Below, in pieces: positions 1-11,636 of a DNA stretch of 64,000 nucleotides. The notes beneath the pieces are model-generated. The model had not been told where the DNA came from. It did no database searches and saw only the letters and a list, made by a program, of their open reading frames with translations. The DNA comes from Cervus elaphus (lineage: Eukaryota; Chordata; Mammalia; Artiodactyla; Cervidae), in contig NW_025316715.1 of NCBI RefSeq assembly GCF_910594005.1, positions 124,001 through 188,000 of the forward strand. The letters are read 5' to 3'. Position 1 is the first letter of the stretch; each line of letters opens with the position of its first letter. Made by a program: the position numbers and the translations under genes.

Positions 1-2942
1 CCTTTTCATGCTCCTGGCATTTTTCACACCTTTTCACGCTCCTCGCATTTTTCACACCTTTTCATCCTACTCGCATTTTTCACACCTTTTCATGCTCCTG
101 GTATTTGTCACACCTTTTTATGCTCCTTCCATTTTTTACACCTTTTCATGCTCCTGTCATTTTTCACACCTTTTCATGCTCCTGGCATTTTTCACAAATT
201 TTCATGCTTTTTGCATTTTTCTCACCTTTTTATGCCCCTGCATTTTTCACACTTTTTCATGCTCCTCGTGTTTTTTTTTTGCTCCTCGCATTTTTCACAC
301 CTTTTCATGCTCCTCGCATTTTTCACACCTTTTCATGCTCCTGGGAGTATTCACACCTTTTCATCCTCCTGGCATTTTTCACACCTTTTCATGCTCCTCG
401 CATTTTTCACACCTTTTCATGCTCCTGGCATTTTTCACACCTTTTCATGCTCCTGCCATTTTTTTACACCTTTTCATGCTCCTCGTCTTTTTTTTTTTTT
501 CCTCCTGGCATTTTTCACACCTTTTCATGCTCCTCGCATTTTTCACAACTTTTCATGCTCCTCACATTTTTCACAATTTTTCATGCTCCTCGACTTTTTT
601 TTTTTGCTCCTTGCATTTTTCACACCTTTTCATGTTGCTGGCATTTTTCACACCTTTTATGCTCCCCACATTTTTCACACCTTTTCATGCTCCTCGCATT
701 TTTCACACACTTTTCATGCTCCTCGCATTTTTCACACCTTTTCATGCTCCTCGCATTTTTCACACCTTTTCATCCTACTCGCATTTTTCACACCTTTTCA
801 TGCTCCTCGCATTTTTCACACCTTTTTCATGCTCTTCTCATTTTTTAACACCTTTTCTTGCTCCTCGCATTTTTCACACCTTTTTATGCTCCTGCCATTT
901 TTCACACCTTTTCATGCGCCTCGGAGTTTTTTTTTTTCCTCCTGGCATTTTTCACACCTTTTCATGCTCTTCGCATTTTTCACACCTTTTCACGCTCCTC
1001 GCATTTTTTCACACTTTTTCATGCTCCTCGTCTTTTTTTTTTGCTCCTCACATTTTTCTCACCTTTTCATGCTCCTCGCATTTTTTCACACCTTTTCATG
1101 CTCCTCCCATTTTTCACACCTTTTCATGCTCCTGGCAGAATTCACACCTTTTCATCCTCCTGGCATTTTTCACGCCTTTTCATGCTCCTGGCATTTTTCA
1201 CACCTTTTCATCCTACTCGCATTTTTCACACCTTTTCATGCTCCTCGCATTTTTCACACCTTTTCATGCTCCTCGCATTTTTCACACCTTTTCATGCTCC
1301 TGCCATTTTTCACACCTTTTCATGCTCCTCGACTTTTTTTTTTTCCTCCTGGCATTTTTCACACCTTTTCATTCTCCTGGCATTTTTCACACCTTTTCAT
1401 GCTCCTCGCATTTTTCACACCTTTTCATGCTCCTGGCATTTTTCACACCTTTTCATCCTACTCGCATTTTTCACACCTTTTCATGCTCCTCGCATTTTTC
1501 ACACCTTTTCATGCTCTTCTCATTTTTTAACACCTTTTCTTGCTCCTCGCATTTTTCACACCTTTTTATGCTCCTGCCATTTTTCACACCTTTTCATGCG
1601 CCTCGTCTTTTTTTTTTCCTCCTGGCATTTTTCACACCTTTTCATGCTCTTCGCATTTTTCACACCTTTTCACGCTCCTCGCATTTTTCACACTTTTTCA
1701 TGCTCCTCGTCTTTTTTTTTTTTGCTCCTCACATTTTTCACACCTTTTCATGCTCCTCGCATTTTTCACACCTTTTCATGCTCCTCCCATTTTTCACACC
1801 TTTTCATGCTCCTGGCAGAATTCACACCTTTTCATCCTCCTGGCATTTTTTCACGCCTTTTCATGCTCCTGGCATTTTCACACCTTTTCATCCTACTCGC
1901 ATTTTTCACACCTTTTCATGCTCCTCGCATTTTTCACACCTTTTCATGCTCCTCGCAGTTTCACACCTTTTCATGCTCCTGCCATTTTTCACACCTTTTC
2001 ATGCTCCTCGACTTTTTTTTTTTCCTCCTGGCATTTTTCACACCCTTTTCATTCTCCTGGCATTTTTCACACCTTTTCATGCGCCTCGCATTTTTCACAC
2101 CCTTTTCATCCTACTCGCATTTTTCAAACCTTTTCATGGTCCTCGCATTTTTCACACCTTTTCGTGCTCTTCTCATTTTTTAACACCTTTTCTTGCTCCT
2201 CGCATTTTTCACACCTTTTCATGCTCCTGCCATTTTTCACATCTTTTCATGCTCCTCGTCTTTTTTTTTTCCTCCTGCCATTTTTCACACCTTTTCATGC
2301 TCCTCGCATTTTTAACACCTTTTACTTGCTCCTCGCATTTTTCACACTTTTTCATGCTCCTGCCATTTTTCACACCATTTCATGCTCCTTGTCTTTTTTT
2401 TTTTCCTCCTGCCATTTTTCACACCTTTTCATGCTCCTGGTTTTTTTTTTCTCTTTGCTCCTCGCATTTTTCCACACCTTTTCATGCTCCTTGCATTTTT
2501 CACACCTTTTCATGCTCCTCGCATTTTTCATACCTTTTCATGCTCCTCGAAATTTCCACACGTTTTCTATGCTCCTCGCATTTTTCACACCTTTTCATGC
2601 CTCCTCGCATTGTTCACACCTTTTCATGCTCCTAGTCTTTTTTTTTTCTTTGCTCCTCGCATTTTTCACACATTTTCATGCTCCTCGCATTTTCCACACC
2701 TTTTCATGCTCCTTGGCTTTTCTTTTTTCCTCCTGGCATTTTTCACACCTTTTCATGCTCCTCGGCTTTTTTCTTTTTTTGCTTGTCTCATTTTTCACAC
2801 CTTTTCATGCTCCTCTCATTTTTCACACCTTTTCATGCTCCTCGCATTTTTTCACACCTTTTCATGCTCCTCCCATTTTTCATAAATTTTCATGCTCCTC
2901 GTCTTTTTTTTTCTCCTCCTGCCATTTTTCACACCTTTTCAT
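1..2942 (+). repeat. Array segment with closely spaced CTTCTCATTTTTTAAC markers
   Basis: This segment holds ordinary monomers, T-run monomers and three copies of a monomer containing CTTCTCATTTTTTAAC. The TAA stops of those copies end near 848, 1530 and 2183, giving local spacings of 682 and 653 bp. Bases 1 to about 385 match 7371 to about 7755 at a lag of 7370, including the private variant GGGAGTATTC at 343 and 7713. Two monomers carry GGCAGAATTCAC (GAATTC at 1138 and 1818), a variant found only in the first 18 kb. A monomer with seven T's before ACACC near 457 is shared with about 15247, so the segment is a patchwork of blocks also present further along. Confidence 0.85.
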
Positions 2943-5900
2943 GCTCTTTGAATTTTTGACAGCTTTTTATTTTCCTCAAAATTTTCACATGCTCCTCATA
3001 TTTTTCACCACTTTTCATGCCCCTGCATTTTTCACACCTTTTCATGCTCCTCGCATTTTCCACACCTTTTCATGCTTCTCGTCTTTTTTTTTCCCTCCTG
3101 CCATTTTTCACACCTTTTCATGCTCCTGGTTTTTTTTTTCTTTGCTCCTCGCATTTTTCACACCTTTTCATGCTCCTCGCATTTTTCACACCTTTTCATG
3201 CTCCTCGTATTTTTCACACATTTCCATGCTCCTCGCATTTTTCACACCTTTCCATGCTCCTCGCATTTTTCACACCTTTTCATGCTCCTCGCATTTTTAA
3301 CACCTTTTCTTGCTCCTCGCATTTTTCACACCTTTTCATGCTCCTGCCATTTTTCACACTTTTTCATTCTCCTTGTCTTTTTTTTTTCCTCCTCCCATTT
3401 TTCACACCTTTTCATGCTCCTGGTTTTTTATTTTTCTTTTCTCCTCGCATTTTCCCACCTTTTCATGCTCCTCGCATTTTTCACACCTTTTCATGCTCCT
3501 CGCATTTTTCACACCTTTTCATGATCCTCACATTTTTGACACCTTTTTATGCTCCTCGCATTTTTCACACCTTTTCATGCTCCTACAATTTTGACAGCTT
3601 TTCATTTTCCTCGAAATTTTCTCACGTTTTCATGCTCCTTGTATTTTTCACACCTTTTCATATTCCTCGAATTTTTCACACCTTTTCATGCTCCTCGAAT
3701 TTTTCACACCTTTTCATGCTCCTCAAATTTTTCACACCATTTCATACTCCTCCTCTTTTTTTTTTTTGCTCCTCGCATTTTTCATAGCTTTTCATGTTCC
3801 TCGTATTTTTCACACCTTTTCATGCTCCTCGTCTTTTTTTTTTCCTCCTGGCATTTTTCACATCTTTTCATGCTCCTGGCAGTTTTCACACCTTTTCATG
3901 CTCCTGGCATTTTTCACACCTTTTCATGCTCCTCGCATTTTTCACACCTTTTCATCCTACTCGCATTTTTCAAACCTTTTCATGGTCCTCGCATTTTTCA
4001 CACCTTTTCATGCTCTTCTCATTTTTTCACACCTTTTCTTGCTCCTCGCATTTTTCACAGCTTTTCATGCTCCTGCCATTTTTCACACCTTTTCATGCTC
4101 CTCGTCTTTTTTTTTTTCTCCTGCCATTTTTCACACCTTTTCATGCTCCTCGAAATTTCCACACTTTTTCATGATCCTCGCATTTTTCACACCTTTCATG
4201 CTCCTCGCATTGTTCACACCTTTTCATGCTCCTAGTCTTTTTTTTCTCTTTGCTCCTCGCATTTTTCACACCTTTTCATGCTCCTCGCATTTTTCACACC
4301 TTTTCATGCTCCTCGAACTTTTCACACCATTTCATACTCCTCCTCTTTATTTTTTGCTCCTCGCATTTTTCATAGCTTTTCATGTTCCTCGTATTTTTTA
4401 CACCTGTTCATGCTCCTCGCATTTCTCACACTTTTTCATGCTTCTAGAATTTTTGACATCTTTTCATCCTCCTCGAAATTTTCACTCCTTTTCATGCTCC
4501 TCGTATTTTTCACACCTTTTCCTGTTCCTTGAATTTTTCACACCTTTTCATGCTCCTGCCATTTTTCACACCTTTTCATGCTCCTCGTCTTTTTTTTTTT
4601 TCGTCCTGGCATTTTTCACACCTTTTCATGCTCCTCGCATTTTTCACACCTTTTCATGCTCCTCGCAATTTTCACACCTTTTATCCTACTCGCATTTTTC
4701 AAACCTTTTCATGGTCCTCGCATCTTTCACACCTTTTCATGCTCTTCTCATTTTTTAACACCAATTCTTGCTCCTCGCATTTTTTACACCTTTTCATGCT
4801 CCTCGCATTTTCCACACCTTTTCATGCTTCTCGTCTTTTTTTTTTTCCCTCCTGCCATTTTTCACACCTTTTCATGCTCCTCGCATTTTTAACACCTTTT
4901 CTTGCTCCTCGCATTTTTCACACCTTTTCATGCTCCTGCCATTTTTCACACTTTTTCATGCTCCTTGTCTTTTTTTTTTCCTCCTGCATTTTTCACACCT
5001 TTTCATGCTCCTGGTTTTTTATTTTTCTTTTCTCCTCGCATTTTCCCACCTTTTCATGCTCCTCGCATTTTTCATATCTTTTCATGCTCCTCGCATTTTT
5101 CACACCTTTTCATGCTCCTCGCATTTTTCACACCTTTTCATGCTCCTCGCATTTTTCACACCTTTTCATGATCCTCACATTTTTGACACCTTTTTTTGCT
5201 CCTCGCATTTTTCACCCCTTTTCATGCTCCTGCCATTTTTCACATCTTTTCATGCTCCTCATCTTTTTTTTTTCCTCCTGCCATTGTTCACACCTTTTCA
5301 TGCTCCTAGTCTTTTTTTTTTCTTTGCTCCTCGCATTTTTCACACCTTTTCATGCTCCTCACATTTTTCACACCTTTTCATGCTCCTCGAACTTTTCACA
5401 CCATTTCATACTCCTCCTCTTTTTTTTTTGCTCCTCGCATTTTTCATAGCTTTTCATGTTCCTCGTATTTTTCACACCTGTTCGTGCTCCTCGCATTTTT
5501 CACACTTTTTCATGCTTTTAGAATTTTTGACACCTTTTCATCCTCCTCGAAATTTTCACTCCTTTTCATGCTCCTCGTATTTTTCACACCTTTTCCTGTT
5601 CCTTGAATTTTTCACACCTTTTCATGCTCCTCGCATTTTTCACACCTTTTCATGCTCCTCGCATTTTTCACACCTTTTCATGCTTCTTGGCTTTTTTTTT
5701 TTGCCTCCTGGCATTATTCACACCTTTTCAGGCTCCTCAGCTTTTTTCTTTTTTGCTCCTCGCTTTTTTCACACCTTTTCATGCTCCTCGCATTTTTCAC
5801 ACCTTTTCATGCTCCTCGCACTTATCACAACTTTTCATGCTCCTCGCATTTTTCACACCTTTTCATGCTTCTGGTATTTGTCACACCTTTTCATGCTCCT

Positions 5901-6264
5901 TCCATTTTTTACACCTTTTCATGCTCCTGTCATTTTTCACACCTTTTCATGCTCCTGGCATTTTTCACATCTTTTCATGCTCCTGGCAGTTTTCACACCT
6001 TTTCATGCTCCTGGCACTATTCACACCTTTTCATCCTCCTGGCATTTTTCACACCTTTTCATGCTCCTGTCATTTTTCACACCTTTTCATGCTCCTGGCA
6101 TTTTTCACACCTTTTCATGCTCCTGGCATTTTTCACACCTTTTCATGCTCCTGGCAGTTTTCACACCTTTTCATCCTCCTTGCATTTTTCACACCTTTTC
6201 ATGCTCCTGGCATTTTTCACACATTTTCATGCTCCCGGCATTTTTCACGCCTTTTCATGCTCCT
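2943..6264 (+). repeat. Most divergent array segment, with short internal duplications
   Basis: Monomers here carry more substitutions than elsewhere, for example CGAAATTTTC, CTACAATTTTGACAGC and CTCGAACTTTTC. Two short duplications are visible. About 300 bp starting near 3285 recurs at a lag of about 1591 (GGTTTTTTATTTTTC at 3422 and 5013). About 270 bp starting near 4262 recurs at a lag of 1074 (CGAACTT at 4314 and 5388). The first GAATTTTTGACAGC marker, at 2943, has lost several bases before its following GCTCC. The simplest reading is an older, less homogenised stretch next to the recently duplicated block that begins near 6265. Confidence 0.75.
3179..3206 (+). repeat. Representative canonical 28-bp monomer
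   Basis: This copy matches the commonest form exactly. It starts GCAT, has a T5 run at unit positions 4-8, CACACC at 9-14, a T4 run at 15-18, and ends CATGCTCCTC. Positions 5-14 and 15-24 are two adjacent 10-bp segments, TTTTCACACC and TTTTCATGCT. They agree at 7 of 10 bases and differ only by transitions, which suggests the unit grew from a shorter repeat. The junction of one monomer with the next creates the only CpG of the unit. Confidence 0.95.
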
Positions 6265-9200
6265 GCCATTTTTTACACCTTTTCATGCTCCTCGTCTTTT
6301 TTTTTTTTCCTCCTGGCATTTTTCACACCTTTTCATGGTCCTCGCATTTTTCACACCTTTTCACGCTCCTCGCATTTTTCACACCTTTTCATCCTCCTCG
6401 CATTTTTCACACCTTTTCATGCTCCTCGCATTTTTCACACCTTTTCATGCTGCTCACACTTATCACACCTTTTCATGCTCCTCGCATTTTTCACGCCTTT
6501 TCATGCTCCTGGTATTTGTCACACCTTTTTATGCTCCTTCCATTTTTTACACCTTTTCATGCTCCTGTCATTTTTCACACCTTTTCATGCTCCTGGCATT
6601 TTTCACAACTTTTCATGCTCCTGGCAGTTTTCACACCTTTTCATGCTCCTGGCAGTTTCACACCTTTTCATCCTCCTGGCATTTTTCACACCTTTTCATG
6701 CTCCTGGCATTTTTCACACATTTTCATGCTCTTGGCATTTTTCACACCTTTTCATGCTCCTGCCATTTTTCACACGTTTTCGTGCTCCTCGTCTTTTTTT
6801 TTTTCCTCCTGGTATTTTTCACACGTTTTCATGCTCCTGGCATTTTTCACACCTTTTCATGCTCCTCGCATTTTTCACACCTTTTCATCCTACTCACATT
6901 TTTCAAACGTTTTCATGGTCCTCGCATTTTTCACACCTTTTCATGCTCTTCTCATTTTTTAACACCTTTTCTTGCTCCTCGCATTTTCCACACCTTTTCA
7001 TGTTCCTGCCATTTTTCACACCTTTTCATGCTCCTCGTCTTTTTTTTTCTCCTCCTGCCATTTTTCACACCTTTTCATGCTCTTTGAATTTTTGACAGCT
7101 TTTTATTTTCCTCAAAATTTTCACATGTTTTCATGCTCCTCATATTTTTCACCACTTTTCATGCCCCTGCATTTTTCACACCTTTTCCTGCTCCTCGCAT
7201 TTTTCCCACCTTTTCATGCTCCTCGCATTTTTCACACCTTTTCATGCTCCTCGCATTTTTCACAATTTTTCATGCTCCTCGACTTTTTTTTTTTTGCTCC
7301 TTGCATTTTTCACACCTTTTCATGTTGCTGGCATTTTTCACACCTTTTTATGCTCCCCACATTTTTCACACCTTTTCATGCTCCTGGCATTTTTCACACC
7401 TTTTCACGCTCCTCGCATTTTTCACACCTTTTCATCCTACTCGCATTTTTCACACCTTTTCATGCTCCTGGTATTTGTCACACCTTTTTATGCTCCTTCC
7501 ATTTTTTACACCTTTTCATGCTCCTGTCATTTTTCACACCTTTTCATGCTCCTGGCATTTTTCACAAATTTTCATGCTTTTTGCATTTTTCACACCTTTT
7601 CATGCCCCTGCATTTTTCACACTTTTTCATGCTCCTCGTGTTTTTTTTTTGCTCCTCGCATTTTTCACACCTTTTCATGCTCCTCGCATTTTTCACACCT
7701 TTTCATGCTCCTGGGAGTATTCACACCTTTTCATCCTCCTGGCATTTTTCACACCTTTTCATTCTCCTGGAATTTTTCACACCTTTTCATGCTCCTGGCA
7801 TTTTTCACACCTTTTCATGCTCCTGCCATTTTTTACACCTTTTCATGCTCCTCGTCTTTTTTTTTTTCCTCCTGGCATTTTTCACACCTTTTCATGCTCC
7901 TCGCATTTTTCACAATTTTTCATGCTCCTCACATTTTTCACAATTTTTCATGCTCCTCGACTTTTTTTTTTTTGCTCCTTGCATTTTTCACACCTTTTCA
8001 TGTTGCTGGCATTTTTCACACCTTTTTATGTGCCCACATTTTTCACACCTTTTCATGCTCCTCGCATTTTTCACACCTTTTCATGCTCCTCGCATTTTTC
8101 ACACCTTTTCACGCTCCTCGCATTTTTCACACCTTTTCATCCTACTCGCATTTTTCACACCTTTTCATGCTCCTCGCATTTTTCACACCTTTTCATGCTC
8201 TTCTCATTTTTTAACACCTTTTCTTGCTCCTCGCATTTTTCACACCTTTTTATGCTCCTGCCATTTTTCACACCTTTTCATGCGCCTCGTCTTTTTTTTT
8301 TTCCTCCTGGCATTTTTCACACCTTTTCATGCTCTTCGCATTTTTCACACCTTTTCACGCTCCTCGCATTTTTCACACTTTTTCATGCTCCTCGTCTTTT
8401 TTTTTTTGCTCCTCACATTTTTCACACCTTTTCATGCTCCTCGCATTTTTCACACCTTTTCATGCTCCTCCCATTTTTCACACCTTTTCATGCTCCTGGC
8501 AGAATTCACACCTTTTCATCCTCCTGGCATTTTTCACACCTTTTCATGCTCCTCGCATTTTTCACACCTTTTCATGCTGCTCACACTTATCACACCTTTT
8601 CATGCTCCTCGCATTTTTCACACCTTTTCATGCTCCTGGTATTTGTCACACCTTTTTATGCTCCTTCCATTTTTTACACCTTTTCATACTCCTGTCATTT
8701 TTCACACCTTTTCATGCTCCTGGCATTTTTCACAACTTTTCATGCTCCTGGCAGTTTTCACACCTTTTCATGCTCCTGGCAGTTTCACACCTTTTCATCC
8801 TCCTGGCATTTTTCACACCTTTTCATGCTCCTGGCATTTTTCACACATTTTCATGCTCTTGGCATTTTTCACACCTTTTCATGCTCCTGCCATTTTTCAC
8901 ACCTTTTCATGCTCCTCGTCTTTTTTTTTTCCTCCTGGTATTTTTCACACGTTTTCATGCTCCTGGCATTTTTCACACCTTTTCATGCTCCTCGCATTTT
9001 TCACACCTTTTCATCCTACTCACATTTTTCAAACGTTCTCATGGTCCTCGCATTTTTCACACCTTTTCATGCTCTTCTCATTTTTTAACACCTTTTCTTG
9101 CTCCTCGCATTTTTCACACCTTTTCATGTTCCTGCCATTTTTCACACCTTTTCATGCTCCTCGTCTTTTTTTTTCTCCTCCTGCCATTTTTCACACCTTT

Positions 9201-11636
9201 TCATGCTCTTTGAATTTTTGACAGCTTTTTATTTTCCTCAAAATTTTCACATGTTTTCATGCTCCTCATATTTTTCACCACTTTTCATGCCCCTGCATTT
9301 TTCACACCTTTTCATGCTCCTCGCATTTTTCACACCTTTTCATGCTCCTCGCATTTTTCACAACTTTTCATGCTCCTCGCATTTTTCACAATTTTTCATG
9401 CTCCTCGACTTTTTTTTTTTTGCTCCTTGCATTTTTCACACCTTTTCATGTTGCTGGCATTTTTCACACCTTTTTATGCTCCCCACATTTTTCACACCTT
9501 TTCATGCTCCTGGCATTTTTCACACCTTTTCACGCTCCTCGCATTTTTCACACCTTTTCATCCTACTCGCATTTTTCACACCTTTTCATGCTCCTGGTAT
9601 TTGTCACACCTTTTTATGCTCCTTCCATTTTTTACACCTTTTCATGCTCCTGTAATTTTTCACACCTTTTCATGCTCCTGGGAGTATTCACACCTTTTTA
9701 TCCTCCTGGCATTTTTCACACCTTTTCATGCTCCTCGCATTTTTCACACCTTTTCATGCTCCTGGGAGTATTCACACCTTTTCATCCTCCTGGCATTTTT
9801 CACACCTTTTCATGCTCCTGGAATTTTTCACAACTTTTCATGCTCCTGGCATTTTTCACACCTTTTCATGCTCCTGCCATTTTTTACACCTTTTCATGCT
9901 CCTCGTCTTTTTTTTTTTCCTCCTGGCATTTTTCACACCTTTTCATGCTCCTCGCATTTTTCACAATTTTTCATGCTCCTCACATTTTTCACAATTTTTC
10001 ATGCTCCTCGACTTTTTTTTTTTTGCTCCTTGCATTTTTCACACCTTTTCATGTTGCTGGCATTTTTCACACCTTTTTATGCTCCCCACATTTTTCACAC
10101 CTTTTCATGCTCCTCGCATTTTTCACACCTTTTCATGCTCCTCGCATTTTCTCACCTTTTCACGCTCCTCGCATTTTTCACACCTTTTCATCCTACACGC
10201 ATTTTTCACACCTTTTCATGCTCCTCGCATTTTTCACACCTTTTCATGCTCTTCTCATTTTTTAACACCTTTTCTTGCTCCTCGCATTTTTCACACCTTT
10301 TTATGCTCCTGCCATTTTTCACACCTTTTCATGTGCCTCGTCTTTTTTTTTTTCCTCCTGGCATTTTTCACACCTTTTCATGCTCTTCGCATTTTTCACA
10401 CCTTTTCACGCTCCTCGCATTTTTCACACTTTTTCATGCTCCTCGTCTTTTTTTTTTTGCTCCTCACATTTTTCTCACCTTTTCATGCTCCTCGCATTTT
10501 TCACACCTTTTCATGCTCCTCCCATTTTTCACACCTTTTCATGCTCCTGGCAGAATTCACACCTTTTCATCCTCCTGGCATTTTTCACGCCTTTTCATGC
10601 TCCTGGCATTTTTCACACCTTTTCATCCTACTCGCATTTTTCACACCTTTTCATGCTCCTCGCATTTTTCACACCTTTTCATGCTCCTGCCATTTTTCAC
10701 ACCTTTTCATGATCCTCGTCTTTTTTTTTTTCCTCCTGGCATTTTTCACACCTTTTCATTCTCCTGGCATTTTTCACACCTTTTCATGCGCCTCGCATTT
10801 TTCACACCTTTTCATCCTCCTCGCATTTTTCAAACCTTTTCATGGTCCTCGCATTTTTCACACCTTTTCATGCTCTTCTCATTTTTTAACACCTTTTCTT
10901 GCTCCTCGCATTTTTCACACCTTTTCATGCTCCTGCCATTTTTCACATCTTTTCATGCTCCTCGTCTTTTTTTTTTTCTCCTGCCATTTTTCACACCTTT
11001 TCATGCTCCTCGCATTTTTAACACCTTTTCTTGCTCCTCGCATTTTTCACACTTTTTCATGCTCCTGCCATTTTTCACACCATTTCATGCTCCTTGTCTT
11101 TTTTTTTTTCCTCCTGTCATTTTTCACACCTTTTCATGCTCCTGGTTTTTTTTTCTCTTTGCTCCTCGCATTTTTCACACCTTTTCATGCTCCTTGCATT
11201 TTTCACACCTTTTCATGCTCCTCGCATTTTTCATACCTTTTCATGCTCCTCGAAATTTCCACACGTTTTCATGCTCCTCGCATTTTTCACACCTTTTCAT
11301 GCTCCTCGAAATTTCCACACCTTTTCATGCTCCTCGCATTTTTCACACCTTTTCATGCTCCTCGCATTTTTCACAATTTTTCATGCTCCTCGACTTTTTT
11401 TTTTTTGCTCCTTGCATTTTTCACACCTTTTCATGTTGCTGGCATTTTTCACACCTTTTTATGCTCCCCACATTTTTCACACCTTTTCATGCTCCTCTCA
11501 TTTTTCACACCTTTTCACGCTCCTCGCATTTTTCACACCTTTTCATCCTACTCGCATTTTTCACACCTTTTCATGCTCCTGGTATTTGTCACACCTTTTT
11601 ATGCTCCTTCCATTTCTTACACCTTTTCATGCTCCT
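6265..11636 (+). repeat. 5372-bp tandem duplication, first copy
   Basis: The block matches 11637-17008 at a lag of 5372, with one-base steps at a few indels. Supporting pairs are the CTTTGAAT marker at 7079 and 12451 and at 9205 and 14576, a CATACTCCTG variant near 8685 and 14058, GAATTC at 8502 and 13875 and at 10553 and 15925, a rare TTTTTCCCACC monomer near 7197 and 12569, and a CATTTCTTAC variant at 11611 and 16983. Upstream of 6265 and downstream of 17008 the correspondence stops, as expected for one unequal exchange. Identity is high and differences are mostly single-base indels. Confidence 0.9.
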
